From contig WELA01006777.1 in NCBI GenBank assembly GCA_009602735.1, positions 123,289 to 187,288 of the forward strand: a DNA stretch of 64,000 bases, given 5' to 3'. This DNA comes from Mesotaenium endlicherianum. Its lineage: Eukaryota; Streptophyta; Zygnematophyceae; Zygnematales; Mesotaeniaceae. Both the position numbers and the translations under genes were made by a program. Of this stretch, positions 25,355-36,968 are shown one piece after another. How positions within the stretch are numbered: the stretch's first letter is position 1; each line of letters starts with the position of its first letter. The notes below the pieces were generated by a model. It had not been told where the DNA came from, did no database searches, and saw only the letters and a list, made by a program, of their open reading frames with translations.

Positions 25355-28300
25355 ATGGCTACCGCTGCAGGTACGACGAAAAGGGCAAGGCCCTTCCTGT
25401 CCTACATCATGCTCTTTGTTGTTTTCTTGTTGCCGCTTTTGATTCATACCCCCTATGCGTAGGGGCTCCTCCGTGTGCTCCACCGTTGATCGAACATGGT
25501 AGACTTGAAGTTGATGCTTTCTTTCGTTTGCTCAGCATGTCCTTCCACTGAAAGGTTAAGGGCATAGTGAAGTCGAATCGGTTTGATGTTGGGTCTTATT
25601 GATATTGTTATGACTTGTTTTTTCTTTCATTCGTTGTTCATTTTTCAGCTACCTTCAAGTCAAGGGAGGACCATAGGAAACAGATTGAATTGGAGGAAGC
25701 CCGAAAGGCCGGACTCGCACCAGCAGAGCTCGATGAAGATGGAAAGGAGATCAATCCCCATATTCCACAGTATATGTCCTCTGCGCCATGGTACCTTAAC
25801 GCAGAAAGACCAGTACGTTCCTCAACTGCCTCTCGTTGCTTGACTTGCCAGTCATTTGCATGTAGTGTTGTATTGTTACAATAATGTGAAGTGGGCATGA
25901 TTGAGGTTAAGTAGACAGGGCTTACTACACTTACATTATTAGTAAATTGCATTATTGACGTTGAGCATAATAGGAGCAAAGTTTCAAAAAGTTGTGGTGC
26001 ATCAGTTGAGAACGTATGGTATATGTGTGAAAGCATGAAAGGTCGACGATAAGGGGAAAGAAGAGTGCCTGCTTTTGTGTCGCTCGGTTGAAGCACTTTA
26101 GCAATACATGCATCAGTTAACCCTAAACTTCTGTGTTTTGGGCCACACTTGTCTTGGGTGCTTGACCTCAGAGTCCGAGCTTAGTCAAGCCCGTCTATCA
26201 CCACCTAATTTGCTGCTTCTTAGTAGGCTTTATAATCAAGGAAAATGTGGTCTTAATTTGACCTTTGTCACATAGACCTGAACGGAGCATTGGTGGGTGT
26301 CCATCGGTTAGGCAGAGGTACTTACGATTCACTCTCACCAAATACTCATTAGATTGTATTGTGATCATCTTTGCTCCCGCTCCTATATTGCCTGCTGCTT
26401 TACAGAGTTTGAAGCATCAAAGGAATTGGAAGAATGACCAGCACTACACCAAGAATTGGTACGAGCGTGGAGCCAAGGTGTACCAAGCCGACAAGTACCG
26501 AAAGGGAGCTTGCACAAAGTGAGTGCTACTTCTTTAGCCCCCTCAGCTGAGCTTGCTATCGTTGGTGTTTGTCTTTGCTAGGGTCTGCTTGTTAGTCTTG
26601 ATGGTATAGTGGCTGCAGTTAGTCATTGCAGTTGGTGCGTCTGCCCTTTCTGACAAGCTCTACGAGAGTGACGAAATATTTTGCTGGGGTCAAGGGTAGC
26701 TCAGATACTTTCGGCTGAGGATTATTTATTTGTACGCATGGTTGCAGCTGTGGCGCGATGACACACGCTACAAAGCTCTGCATGGAACGGCCTCGCAAGC
26801 TTGGAGCTAAGTTCACAAACAAGCACATAGCACCAGATGAGAAGATAGAATCGTTCGAGCTCGATTTTGAGGGCAAGCGAGACCGCTGGAACGGGTATGA
26901 TTCGACAGCATATGCCAGGGTTATCGACTCGTACGAGCTGAAAGATGATGCTAGGAGAAGGTTCCAGAAGGAGCAGCAGGTGAAGAGGCTCTCGGACAAG
27001 GCCGAGGGGGGAGATGATGCCGAGCAGGGGGAGGACAAGGACCTGGTGGATGACGAGGAGGACGAGGCCAAGGTGGATGAGAGCAAGCAGATGGACTTTG
27101 CCAAGGTCGAGAAGCGTGTGCGCACGACCGGTGGAGGCAGCACGGGAACTGTGAGGTACTGTCACACTCTTGGCTTTGCTCAACCCCGACTCCTCTGGCG
27201 CCATCACTTTGGGTCCCTCTCACCATCGTCTCAAAGCGAATGTTCTTTTTAGGCAGCCACCCACTGCCAGCCAGCCAGGCAGCTTAACAGAACTGGCTGG
27301 CTGCCTTGCTACCTGCCAGACGGCATTTGCACCTATCTTGATGGTTCCGTCCCTGGCTGTGTTTAGGGGGTAGCTGGGCCAACGCCATCATAGTCTTCGA
27401 TTAGGACTTCTTCAGGTTGTGCCCCCTTAAGCTGCTCATTGCTTCACACTCCTCCTGTTTGATGTTGCAACTTTGGTGTCACAACTCTGGTGTCTCAGTA
27501 GTGGGACTCGCACCAAATTTGAGCACACTGGCCAAGAGTACAACCGTTGCCTATTACCTGTGAAGGTGCACCGCATCTTCACCTATTGTGTTACCCTGTG
27601 CATGCACTGAAGCTGTTGCACTCAGCCGCGACCTGCCCTCATCGCTGCTGCATGCTCGCTCACGACGACGTGCGCTGGTGCTGATAATAGCCACCTACCT
27701 GCCTGTGCACGTGTGCGGTGCAGGAATTTGCGAATCCGAGAGGACACGGCCAAGTACCTGCTGAATCTGGACATCAACTCGGCCTACTATGACCCCAAGA
27801 CGCGCTCCATGCGCGAGGATCCCCTGCCGGATGACGACGTCAACGTCAAGTTCTTCAGGGTGAGACGCGCTCTCCACTCAGAGAGACGAGACGCTGGCTC
27901 GTCTCTCTTTCTTCTCATGCTGCAACACCCTTTGGTCTTAGCAGGAGCTCTTGTGCTGAGTTCTTCAGATATCCTGTGCCCCCTCCTTTCTTTCTTGTGC
28001 TGTTGTTATTTGTCAGGAAGGGGATGCTCTCTGTTGTAAAGCAGGATTGACTCCGCGTGTAAGCATCTGAACATGTTGCAGCCCATGCGTCATGACCGCC
28101 TGTGTCTATTTCTGTGTTGCCCACTCAGTGTCGGCCATGCATGCGGTGCCTGGCGGCCACTGCAGGCAGGCAGAAGGATGTGTACTTTTTGCCACTCCGC
28201 GTGCTGACGTGGCACTTGCTCCATGAGTGGTGCAGGGCGACAACTACAACCGCGTGAGCGGGCAGGCGCTGGAGTGCCAGCAGATCAACGTGCACTCGTG

Positions 28301-31300
28301 GGAGTCGTTCGACAAGGGCCAGGACGTGCACATGCAGGCGGCGCCCAGCCAGGCGGAGCTGCTGCACCGTGAGTTCAAGGTGAAGAAGGAGAAGCTGAAG
28401 ACGGCCACCAAGGAGAGCGTGCTCGAGCGCTACGGCAACGCCGCCGCTGAGGAGGCCCTGCCGGAGGAGCTGTTGTACGGCCAGACAGAACGCCAGGTGG
28501 AGTACGACCGTGCCGGCCGCGTCGTCAGAGGCCAGGTGAGATTTGACCCCCTGGTACTCTCATTGGTACTGCAGGCCACTGCATGCCACATGGATGGCAG
28601 TTAGTTTTCTGCCATAGTTCTTTTCGGCTTGCGCTCCTTTCGTCGGCTTGCTCGGTTGGCTGGTCAGTTTACTGGTTGATTGAACACTGAGTGTTGGACC
28701 CTCATTGGAAGACTCGGCGCATAGTGTACTTCGTGCTGGGCATGGCTAAGCTGAATGGGCTCTTTTTCTCATTGGAAATGGGTTTGGGAGGGGCGGAAAG
28801 CAGCCTGTTAGGTCTTGTGCTCCTCCTTGGGGTTTTTCATCTCCTTGGCATAGATTTTGACGCTTTTTGGGACATTGCTATTGGCGACAGAGAAGAACGT
28901 GCTTAGGTGCACGGGAAAGGGGGCACTGTTTGACACCGGCATACGATTTTCTGATTGGGACCTAGCAAGTATACCAGCTATATACCAGCTTGTGAGCGCT
29001 ATCTTTGGTATCGGATTTGTTGGTTTGGGGGTGTTAATATGTGGGTCCTGACTCATTGCATGCTGCTTGAAGCCTGCAGAATCTGGTTGAAGTAATCTTA
29101 AGCACCCCTTTTTTGTTCACAAGTTGGTGGGGTCTTATGGCGAGCGAAGAAACAAATATGGCGCTGCCTTTGGAACAGCGCACGCCAACTAACCCATACA
29201 GACGAAAAGTGCAGTTGGTGCACTTCCTGGATAATTGCATCATGTGACCGGACCCAGGGTACAAGCATTGGAGACTACCACCTGGGTCCATGTAGAGGGT
29301 CAGCGTGCCATGACAAGCACAGGGGCACCACAGTGAGGGGTGTCTCATTCGTGTGCCTGCTGCCACTACACACGCTTGCATGGTCTTACCATCTCCCTAG
29401 CGTGTGCTTCCTGTAGGTTGGCAGAGGTGGCCAGCATGCGTGCGCATGCGTGGTCTCGCCCTACAACCTGCGCGTGTTAGTGTTTGTTGGCCGCCAGTGC
29501 ACATGCGTTGCATAGTCTCCCTGTCTCCCCTGCGCGTGCATGCGTGTTGTTTGGCACTAGCGTGCATCTATGTGCGTGGTCTCACCGTCTTCCCTGTGCG
29601 TGCGTATCATTTGTTGGCCCCGGGGTGTGACCAAGTGCAGGAGAAGGCGGTGGCGCGCAGCAAGTACGAGGAGGACGTGCTGACCAACAACCACACCACC
29701 GTGTGGGGCTCCTGGTGGCGCGACGGTCAGTGGGGCTACAAGTGCTGCCGGCAGAGCGTGCGCATGAGCTATTGCACGGGCCAGGCCGGCATCGAGGCCG
29801 CCGAGACCTCCGTGGACATGATGCGGGCCAACGTTGAGCGCAAGGAGGCCCTTGCAGGTTCGCTGCGCGCGCCTTCCTGCTTTACCTGCCTGCACATACA
29901 CACACACCTGCGCGCGTGCACATGCGCCATTGTCCTTGATTTTTCTGCTGCTTTGGGGGGGGGGGCTGGGCGTGTTGGCGTGGCGCGTCTTGATGGGGCT
30001 GGGGCTGGGGCTTGGGCTGGGGCTGGGGCTGGGGCTGGGGCTGGGGCTGGGGCTGGGGCTGGGGCTGGGGCTGGGGCTGGGGCTGGGGCTGGGGCTGGGG
30101 CTGGGGCTGGGGCTGGGGCTGGGGCTGGGGCTGGGGCTGGGGCTGGGGCTGGGGCTGGGGCTGGGGCTGGGGCTGGGGCTGGGGCTGGGGCTGGGGCTGG
30201 GGCTGGGGCTGGGGCTGGGGCTGGGGCTAGAGCTGGGGCTGGGGCTGGAGGTTGTTGCAATTTTCCAAGTGTGGCATTGTTAGGGTGATTCTTGGGTGAT
30301 GTTTCTCATTTTACTTCCGGGGGGAAATGGGCATGGCAGCCAGTGAGCTGGAGGGGCATGGGGAGATCCTCTTGTGGCCCCCTTTTTGTGCTGGTGCTTG
30401 TTCTCTCTCGCCAGGTTGTCCAGGCTGCATGCATCACCTTTGGCTGGAGGGGTGTGACGCACGAGGAAGGGGTCTGGCACAGTGGTTTGCCGCTTTCTTG
30501 TGACGTTTGCTCGAGAGAAATCTTTGGCCTGTTTTTCCTTCGGTGTTGTCTCTGCATGCTGTGACCTCACCGGGTTGGGGGGGGCGATTGCAGAGCTCTC
30601 TGTTTTTTGTTTCCCTTGGAGGAAGCAAGACGTAACTGAGTGCATGTTTGCATGTGTTCTTTTTACGTCATCAATTTACTGGATAATACGGTGGTATTGC
30701 AGAAAAAGCTCCAGAAAAGGAGGTGAAAAATCTTGCCACCTGGGGCACAGACGTGCCGGATGACTTGCAGCTGGACATGAAGAAGCTCAAGGCTGCCCTG
30801 AAGAAGGTACATTCTTATGCTTCGCCTGAGCTGTTAGCTCCTCTCACTCTGGGACCCGTCATGTTTGCCATCTAGTGACAGGTTTGTGCTGCGGTCACAT
30901 TCATGTGTTGCTTTGTTGGAGACAGTAGCTAAGTAAATCAGATTATGATTTGGGATAGGGATTAATAACAAGTATTGCCTTCATGGTCTATTTGACGTTG
31001 TGTTGTTTGGGTACTTCTTGTGTGCGTATTACTCACCGTGGCAGATAAGCCTTGTTACTGCTGCTGAGTCTTTCTTGTATGATGATGTGCTGCAGGAGGA
31101 ACAAAAGGGACTTGTGGAGAAGGATGAGAGGAAGCGGAAGTACAACGTGACGCACAGTAACGATGTATGAAACACTTCATTGCAACACCTACTTATGCTT
31201 GTGTTGCTCCATGAAATGTGCTTTTTGCAATGTCGCATGCCATGGCATTGGACGTGTCTTGCACTTAGTTCTATGAATCGTTAGTTCCTTGTTAGTGCGC

Positions 31301-31462
31301 TCTTTGAGGTCTACAAGATCTTGCCAAATTATACACTTTATTGCTTCCTAACATTATTTGGGTTAACGTCCTGGTGAAATTATGCAGGTGACCGCGGAAG
31401 AAATGGAGGCGTACAGAATGACGAAAGTTCACTATGATGATCCTATGAGGGGGTTCACTTGA
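25355..31462 (+). CDS. SLU7: Pre-mRNA-splicing factor SLU7, 533 aa, 10 exons
   Basis: SLU7 acts in the second catalytic step of splicing, helping to select the 3' splice site. Exons: 25355-25370, 25649-25812, 26406-26518, 26748-27155, 27724-27859, 28236-28535, 29641-29857, 30703-30806, 31096-31164 and 31388-31462; all phases close and the product is 533 residues, matching the length of plant SLU7. Near residue 96 lies the CCHC zinc knuckle [14 protein letters not shown], split by an intron inside the Asn codon, followed by [20 protein letters not shown]. Other family blocks are [17 protein letters not shown]-like at exon 5 (seen as [18 protein letters not shown]), [20 protein letters not shown] and [19 protein letters not shown]. 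An acidic low-complexity stretch near 205-225 is unremarkable for the family. The C-terminus is [14 protein letters not shown]. Intron 7 holds the GGGGCT repeat. The first exon codes for only five residues. Confidence 0.97.
29995..30250 (+). repeat. (GGGGCT)n hexanucleotide repeat in SLU7 intron 7
   Basis: About 42 near-perfect GGGGCT units on the transcribed-sense strand, with a few one-base interruptions at the ends (near 30011 and 30232). It starts about 140 bases after the 5' splice site of exon 7. Runs of four G at six-base spacing fit intramolecular G-quadruplex formation in the RNA. All three sense frames are open through the repeat and read as Gly-Ala, Gly-Leu and Gly-Trp dipeptide repeats; this follows from the repeat and is not evidence of coding. 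Confidence 0.97.
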
Positions 31463-33302
31463 GCAGTTATGGTAGCGTGGGGCTCTTTCTGTTGGAAGAG
31501 CAGCTTCTGTATATAGTGTAATCGTGCCAGGAGAAATTGGTCTGACCTAGTATTAGTGAGTGTAGATGTGACCAGCGGAGTACTGTAGACTATTGCCTCA
31601 TGTTAAGTGTTTAATACCATGGTAATTAACTTCTTCTATGGCTAGCTGCGTACCTCTAGTTGACGGTTCTTTTTGCAAAGCCCAAGGTTATATGTGGTTG
31701 CATTCGTCGTCGTTTAAGCTTTTAGGGGTTGTAATTTTTTCGATGAGGATCTGGAAGGCAACTACCACGCTGATATCTACCAGCAAGCAAAAGACTAATG
31801 CAGAAATGTGTAGTATGTACCCCTCTGTGAAGGGAATCTACTGACATAGGGTGTACACTATATTTAACTATTTCTCATCTATGTCAATTATTGGCCTTGT
31901 TGCAACTGTCGCAGTATCCTCTTAGTAGGTCTATGTGAGGTAATTGAGGTGTTGCCACTTGCAGATTACCAGTATTCATCCTGTTAATTAGTCGCTGTTG
32001 TCTTCAAACGAGCAATAACAAAACCGAGAGATGTGCAGAAGTGATGCTTGAAGTACAAGGACATGGGTTAGAACTTCGGCGGTAACACTATTTCTTTCTT
32101 TAATATTTACAGTTTGAAGAAGTTGCAACCAAATGCTTGGCTTGCATGCACAGGTGTTCCAGGTACAACTGGAGCCCAACACTTGGTTCAGCCTAATATA
32201 ACTCCTTCGACCATGGTGATGCAGATTAATAGAAACGCATCTTTTGCTCACTATGGCTGCTTGGTAAGGATGAAGTCTTCTGGAGGACAACGGGTTACAG
32301 ATATGCTCGGAAGATTCTCAAGTCACCACCTTTTCCTTATAAAGTTTTTGTCCTACGACAAACCTATGTTTCAGCCGGTTCAGTCCACTCACACCGCTTA
32401 TTGACGGTGACTACGAGTGGTTAACGGAGGCTTTGGGGGCTGGTTGAGGCTGTTAAACGCTTGATAACGCAACTAAACATAGAGACAGGTTGTATATGGC
32501 GCAGGCCGATGGTCAACATCCATTTGAGGTGAAATTCAAGAGACGTGCTAAGACCAGCTCTCTATTTTCAACTCGATTTCGCGCGCTTATGTTCTCGCTC
32601 CCTCTTATAGAGTACAAGATGAATCTGGACATTTGTAGAATTGTTTTGAAGCCATAAGCGCTTCGCGCGCGGGCAGGCTCTAAAACTTCCGGTCTCGGCG
32701 ACTACTGGCGACAGTTCCTCTCACGCAGTAGCTCTTTCTGCCTCTGCCCTGCCTCTTCCCTGCCTTTGCCCCGCCTCCGCCAGGCCTGGTCAAGCCTACC
32801 CTGAGCCTGGTCAGGCCCAGTTTCTCCCCAGCCGAACTTTGCAAGACTCGGGCCGGTCAACCAAGTCCGTCTTGGAGATTGACAGCGACAAGTGACAGCA
32901 AGTGACAGCATCTGGTAGCTGCTCCTGAAGCACTCGGTTATGAGCCCGTTTGAAACCGTACTTATGCAGTGGCCCTTTCAAACTCACTTCGAATTCTGCT
33001 CTAGCACAAAGCTAGCAGCGACGGAAGCTGTGGTATTCACCTCCGTTTGAAGACCTCCGGGGGGCGATGACTGTGTAAAGGGCGATCACGGTTCGATGTA
33101 ATGTCCGCTGTTGATTATTCAAAGCAGGTGCTACCATCAGGTTCTTTTTGGGTTGACCTCAAGTGTGCAAGAGATGATGTCAAAGTTTGATGCCTAGTTG
33201 CTAATGCAATTAGATGGGACACGCCCTCATGAATGGAACAGGTTAGTTACAGTTAAAAGTAGCCGCATTAGCTGAAGGAGGCATTGGCGGGTGTTGGAGG
33301 GT
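31463..33302. other. 1.8-kb spacer, SLU7 to GT47 gene
   Basis: It contains the SLU7 3' untranslated region and, at its right end, the promoter and 5' leader of the GT47 gene. A pyrimidine-rich stretch at about 32730-32830 has imperfect CCTGCC repeats. No gene, RNA or element was recognised. Confidence 0.5.
31517..31521 (+). terminator. TGTAA poly(A) signal candidate for SLU7
   Basis: TGTAA lies 55 bases after the SLU7 stop codon, the position and sequence expected for the polyadenylation signal of chlorophyte algae. A five-base match alone is weak. Confidence 0.45.
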
Positions 33303-34841
33303 ATGCCTTTGCCTCGTCTGGATCCTGTAGGAGGTAGGCAGCGGGGTTTCTTGCAAAGCCGCATGGGCCGAGGCAACTTAGGAGCGGAGGATGGTAGGCA
33401 TTCAGTGAGTCGTGCTCTTAAGTTCTTAATACCCGGGCTAGGAGAACGAGGAAGTCGGGATATGAGGAACGCGTCAGATCCTTCCTTTAGGATACGGAAG
33501 AGAGGAGCTGTGTCGATTATTTTTCTTCTCTCTGTGGGTCTTGTTGGTGCCCTTTTCACCTTTGTGCACAACAAAGGCGCGGCTGCAACTGCAAATGATG
33601 GCCTGCTTTCATTCCCAGGCAAGCGTCACTTTCTTTCTGATCAAAACAAGGTCATCTTAGATAACGAGTCTCAACCACGGATCAAGCCAACAGCATCAAG
33701 GTGGTTTAGTGGAGGTGGAAATGCACAAATATCATCTACATCTTATGATGACGCCACAGTATTTGAGACAACCGATGCAAAGGATGCAGGTGCGGACGCA
33801 CTATCGCAAGGACAGAAGAAGAAGAAATACACCGGCCCATTGGTATTAATGCCTAAGCCAGGCGAAGAAGGGAATAGGGGACGGATACGTCAAGATGGAT
33901 CAGATACTTGTGACCCTCAGACTGCGCCCTTGCGGTTGTACATGTACGACCTTCCCGGGGAATTCAACTTCGGCATACAGTGGGAGGAATATAACGCTCG
34001 TCTACCTGCCAATTTTACAGATATTCCGAGATATTTAGGGGGCATGTACCAGCAGCACAGTCCCGAGTACTGGATGACAGTTGACCTCCTCACCTCTGAC
34101 ATGGACGAGAGACAGTACCCCTGCGTGGCTGTGCGCGTCCGCGACCCCCAACAGGCAGACATGATATTCGTGCCGTTCTTCGCCTCCCTCAGCTACAACA
34201 AGTACACGTCGACGGGCAACAAATCTCTAAATGTACCAGACAGAAACGAAGAGCTTCAGGTAACTCTTCAACTGGCAAGCCTTTGCTCCTGGTCACCATG
34301 CACTGCATCCGAGGTGGGATGCGTGAACTTTAGCCAGATGAGCTTGCATCTCTTGGAGGTGGTTCGTCGAACTTAACATGAACTACAGCCTATCTTTGAG
34401 GAGTTCAAAACCCCACCCACTGCATATTGCTAGCCAAACAGTTTGACTTGCCCTCGCTCCACATGTTGTCCAGCTCGCAGCCTCTCCTGTCGTGTGCAAA
34501 TTGGGCTCGTCTAAGTTTTCCTTGTGACATGAGTGTCACGAGAGCAAGGCCTTTGTTAAAGACATGGCAGGCATGACGTACGAGCCAAACAGTCTCTATA
34601 CCTTGTAAAGACTTCCAGCCACTTAGAAACTGTCTGCTATTAGTACACATCAATTTTGTTGCTGGTATTATGAGCTTGGTTCCCCCACGGCTTAGGACTT
34701 AACCACGTTGGACCCAATCCCGTTCTTCAGCAGATTGCGATGGTTGTCATATTGTAGTCAGAGCAGGAGATGCAAGCTCAAGTGTGTTCGGTCATGCTCG
34801 CTTTCCAAACGCTCTCACTTGTGCGCGCACACACCTACACA

Positions 34842-34876
<35 letters not shown>

Positions 34877-36925
34877 ACTCTCTCTCTTCAATGGCCATGT
34901 GCCGGACATGTACTTGATCTATGTATATATCAGGGAGAGGACAAAGGGCAGTGGCCAGGACAATATGTATAGGTGGTCTACAACAGCATGTTACCACTAT
35001 ATGTAAGTCTGGAGAGATTCTTAGTGCTGGCCAGGTGGCCACCCCTGCTGGTGCATTGAAAGCCCAAGGGAAGGAAAGCACATGCTAATCTTTCACTCTG
35101 CCCCGAGCCCTGCAGAACAAACTGGTGGAGTTTCTGCTCAGCCAAGAGCTGTGGAAGAAGTCTCAGGGGCGGGACCACATCCTGGTGATCCACCACCCGA
35201 ACAGCATGCATGTCGTGAGAGACCAGGTACGTCTGTTTCTCCCCCGGCGTGTATTCCTGACCAGGTATTTGCTGCCACGCACAGCAAGCCGTTTGTGAGG
35301 GAGGTGTCAATCACTCATGTTGTCAGGTGATCGTTCTTGAGGCATTGTTCTCTTCGAGCAACGTTTGAGCTGTTATGGGGGTTGTGTGCATCTCTGCGGG
35401 ATCGTCACCTTCAGCCGCTGTCGAGAGGTCAAAGCCAGTCGTGTGATGCACCTGACTCCCTCCGTTGTATCGGTGCTGGGTGACGACTTAAGCGCGAAAT
35501 TATTCGACCATCGAGTACGATCTAGCATTGCTGCATTCTTCTCATGCAGGGCATGTAGCACCTGTGACCTCTCATGTGTCGCCTGATTTCCCCTCTCTGG
35601 TCGTTCCAGGCAGCACTTGGTGCTCGCGGGTTACCTCTCTCAGAACACCTCTCCCTCATCCCTCATTCTGAGACAAGGTACACTTGCAGCACAGTCGATG
35701 GGGTCACTTCCACACGAACCTAACAAGTCTCAGGGGAATGGTCTCCCTTCCCATACACCTAGCAACGCTGCATGTCGCTGAAACCAAAACCATAACCGAA
35801 GTTGAGGCTGAAGCAGTGTGTCAGTCTGTGTCCGGAGGTGAGACTGTGTGTCCTTTCCCGAGTGAGCCGAGAAGCCACTCTCTGAGCAACGCACCTGATG
35901 ACTGACAAATGCACCAAATGCGCGCGCGTGCACAGCTGGGGGCCGCGATGTTTGTGCTGGCCGACTTTGGGCGCTACAACCACTCGGTGGCCAACATGGA
36001 CAAGGACGTGATTGCGCCGTACAAGCACGTCATCCCCACCTTTGCCAACGACACCAACGGCTTCGCCGAGCGCCCCGTGCTGCTCTTCTTCCAGGGCATG
36101 ATCGTCCGCAAGGAGGTACGCCCACCGCCCACCGCCCCAGCACGCCTGGCGCCGTCGTAGGGGCGGGGCAGAGCGTGCAGGCTGTCTGTGGGCCAGGAGG
36201 GCACCCCCCTCCCTGCCTGACCGCATCTGGCGGGTTGGGCCCGGGGCTGGAGTTGGGGTTGGAGTTCTCTGCTTCTCTTCCTTCGCCAGTAGCGTGAGTT
36301 TTAACTCTCTATCGGAGCCGTATCGAAGAGCTACAAGGCTCTGCTAAGAGGGAGCTAGAAAACGTAGGCCGACCGACTGGCTGACTGAAAGGCCTCGCAC
36401 ACAGAGTTGGACCCGGGGCTAGCCTGAATGGGCCGGGCCCGGCCTGGCCCGCAGTCTGCGCCGTCGATCACGCTCCTCCATTGCGTGCCACGATTGTCAG
36501 TGCGGTGTGGCACATCCACGGCTGGCCATCCATCTCCTACTCATCTGCGGGGCCTGGGACCTGGGGCCTGGGGCCTCACAGAGCGTTGAGTCACGTGCGT
36601 GGCCATTGGCTTGCTGAAAGGGAGACGCTTGCTGCTGACACAGGGAGGCAGTTGTCTTCTGTCATTAAGTGGGTGTGAGCAGGACGCTCCAGGAGCCAGT
36701 CTGTCAGATACTCACCGGTAGCACGTCCCTGTGTGCGTCGCAAGGATAGGTCCTTTCTCAGCGGGAAGAGACTCACGGCCCAGTCACAGTGTCGAGTTGA
36801 GTCCCGCTGTCGTCTTAAAGGACGCTCCAGAGTGTCCATGCTGGGTTCCCTGCAATAGTTAGAAACTTTTAAAGAATGCAGCAGGGGTCCACCTCGTGCA
36901 ACGGCCTGTCCCACTTACCGCGCGC

Positions 36926-36968
<43 letters not shown>

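Noticed and set aside
29404-30288. 294-residue frame ending in a Gly-Ala repeat, and the antisense Pro-Ala frame
   Set aside because: The repeat is in an intron of SLU7 and keeps all frames open; the upstream part is the SLU7 exon and introns read in other frames.
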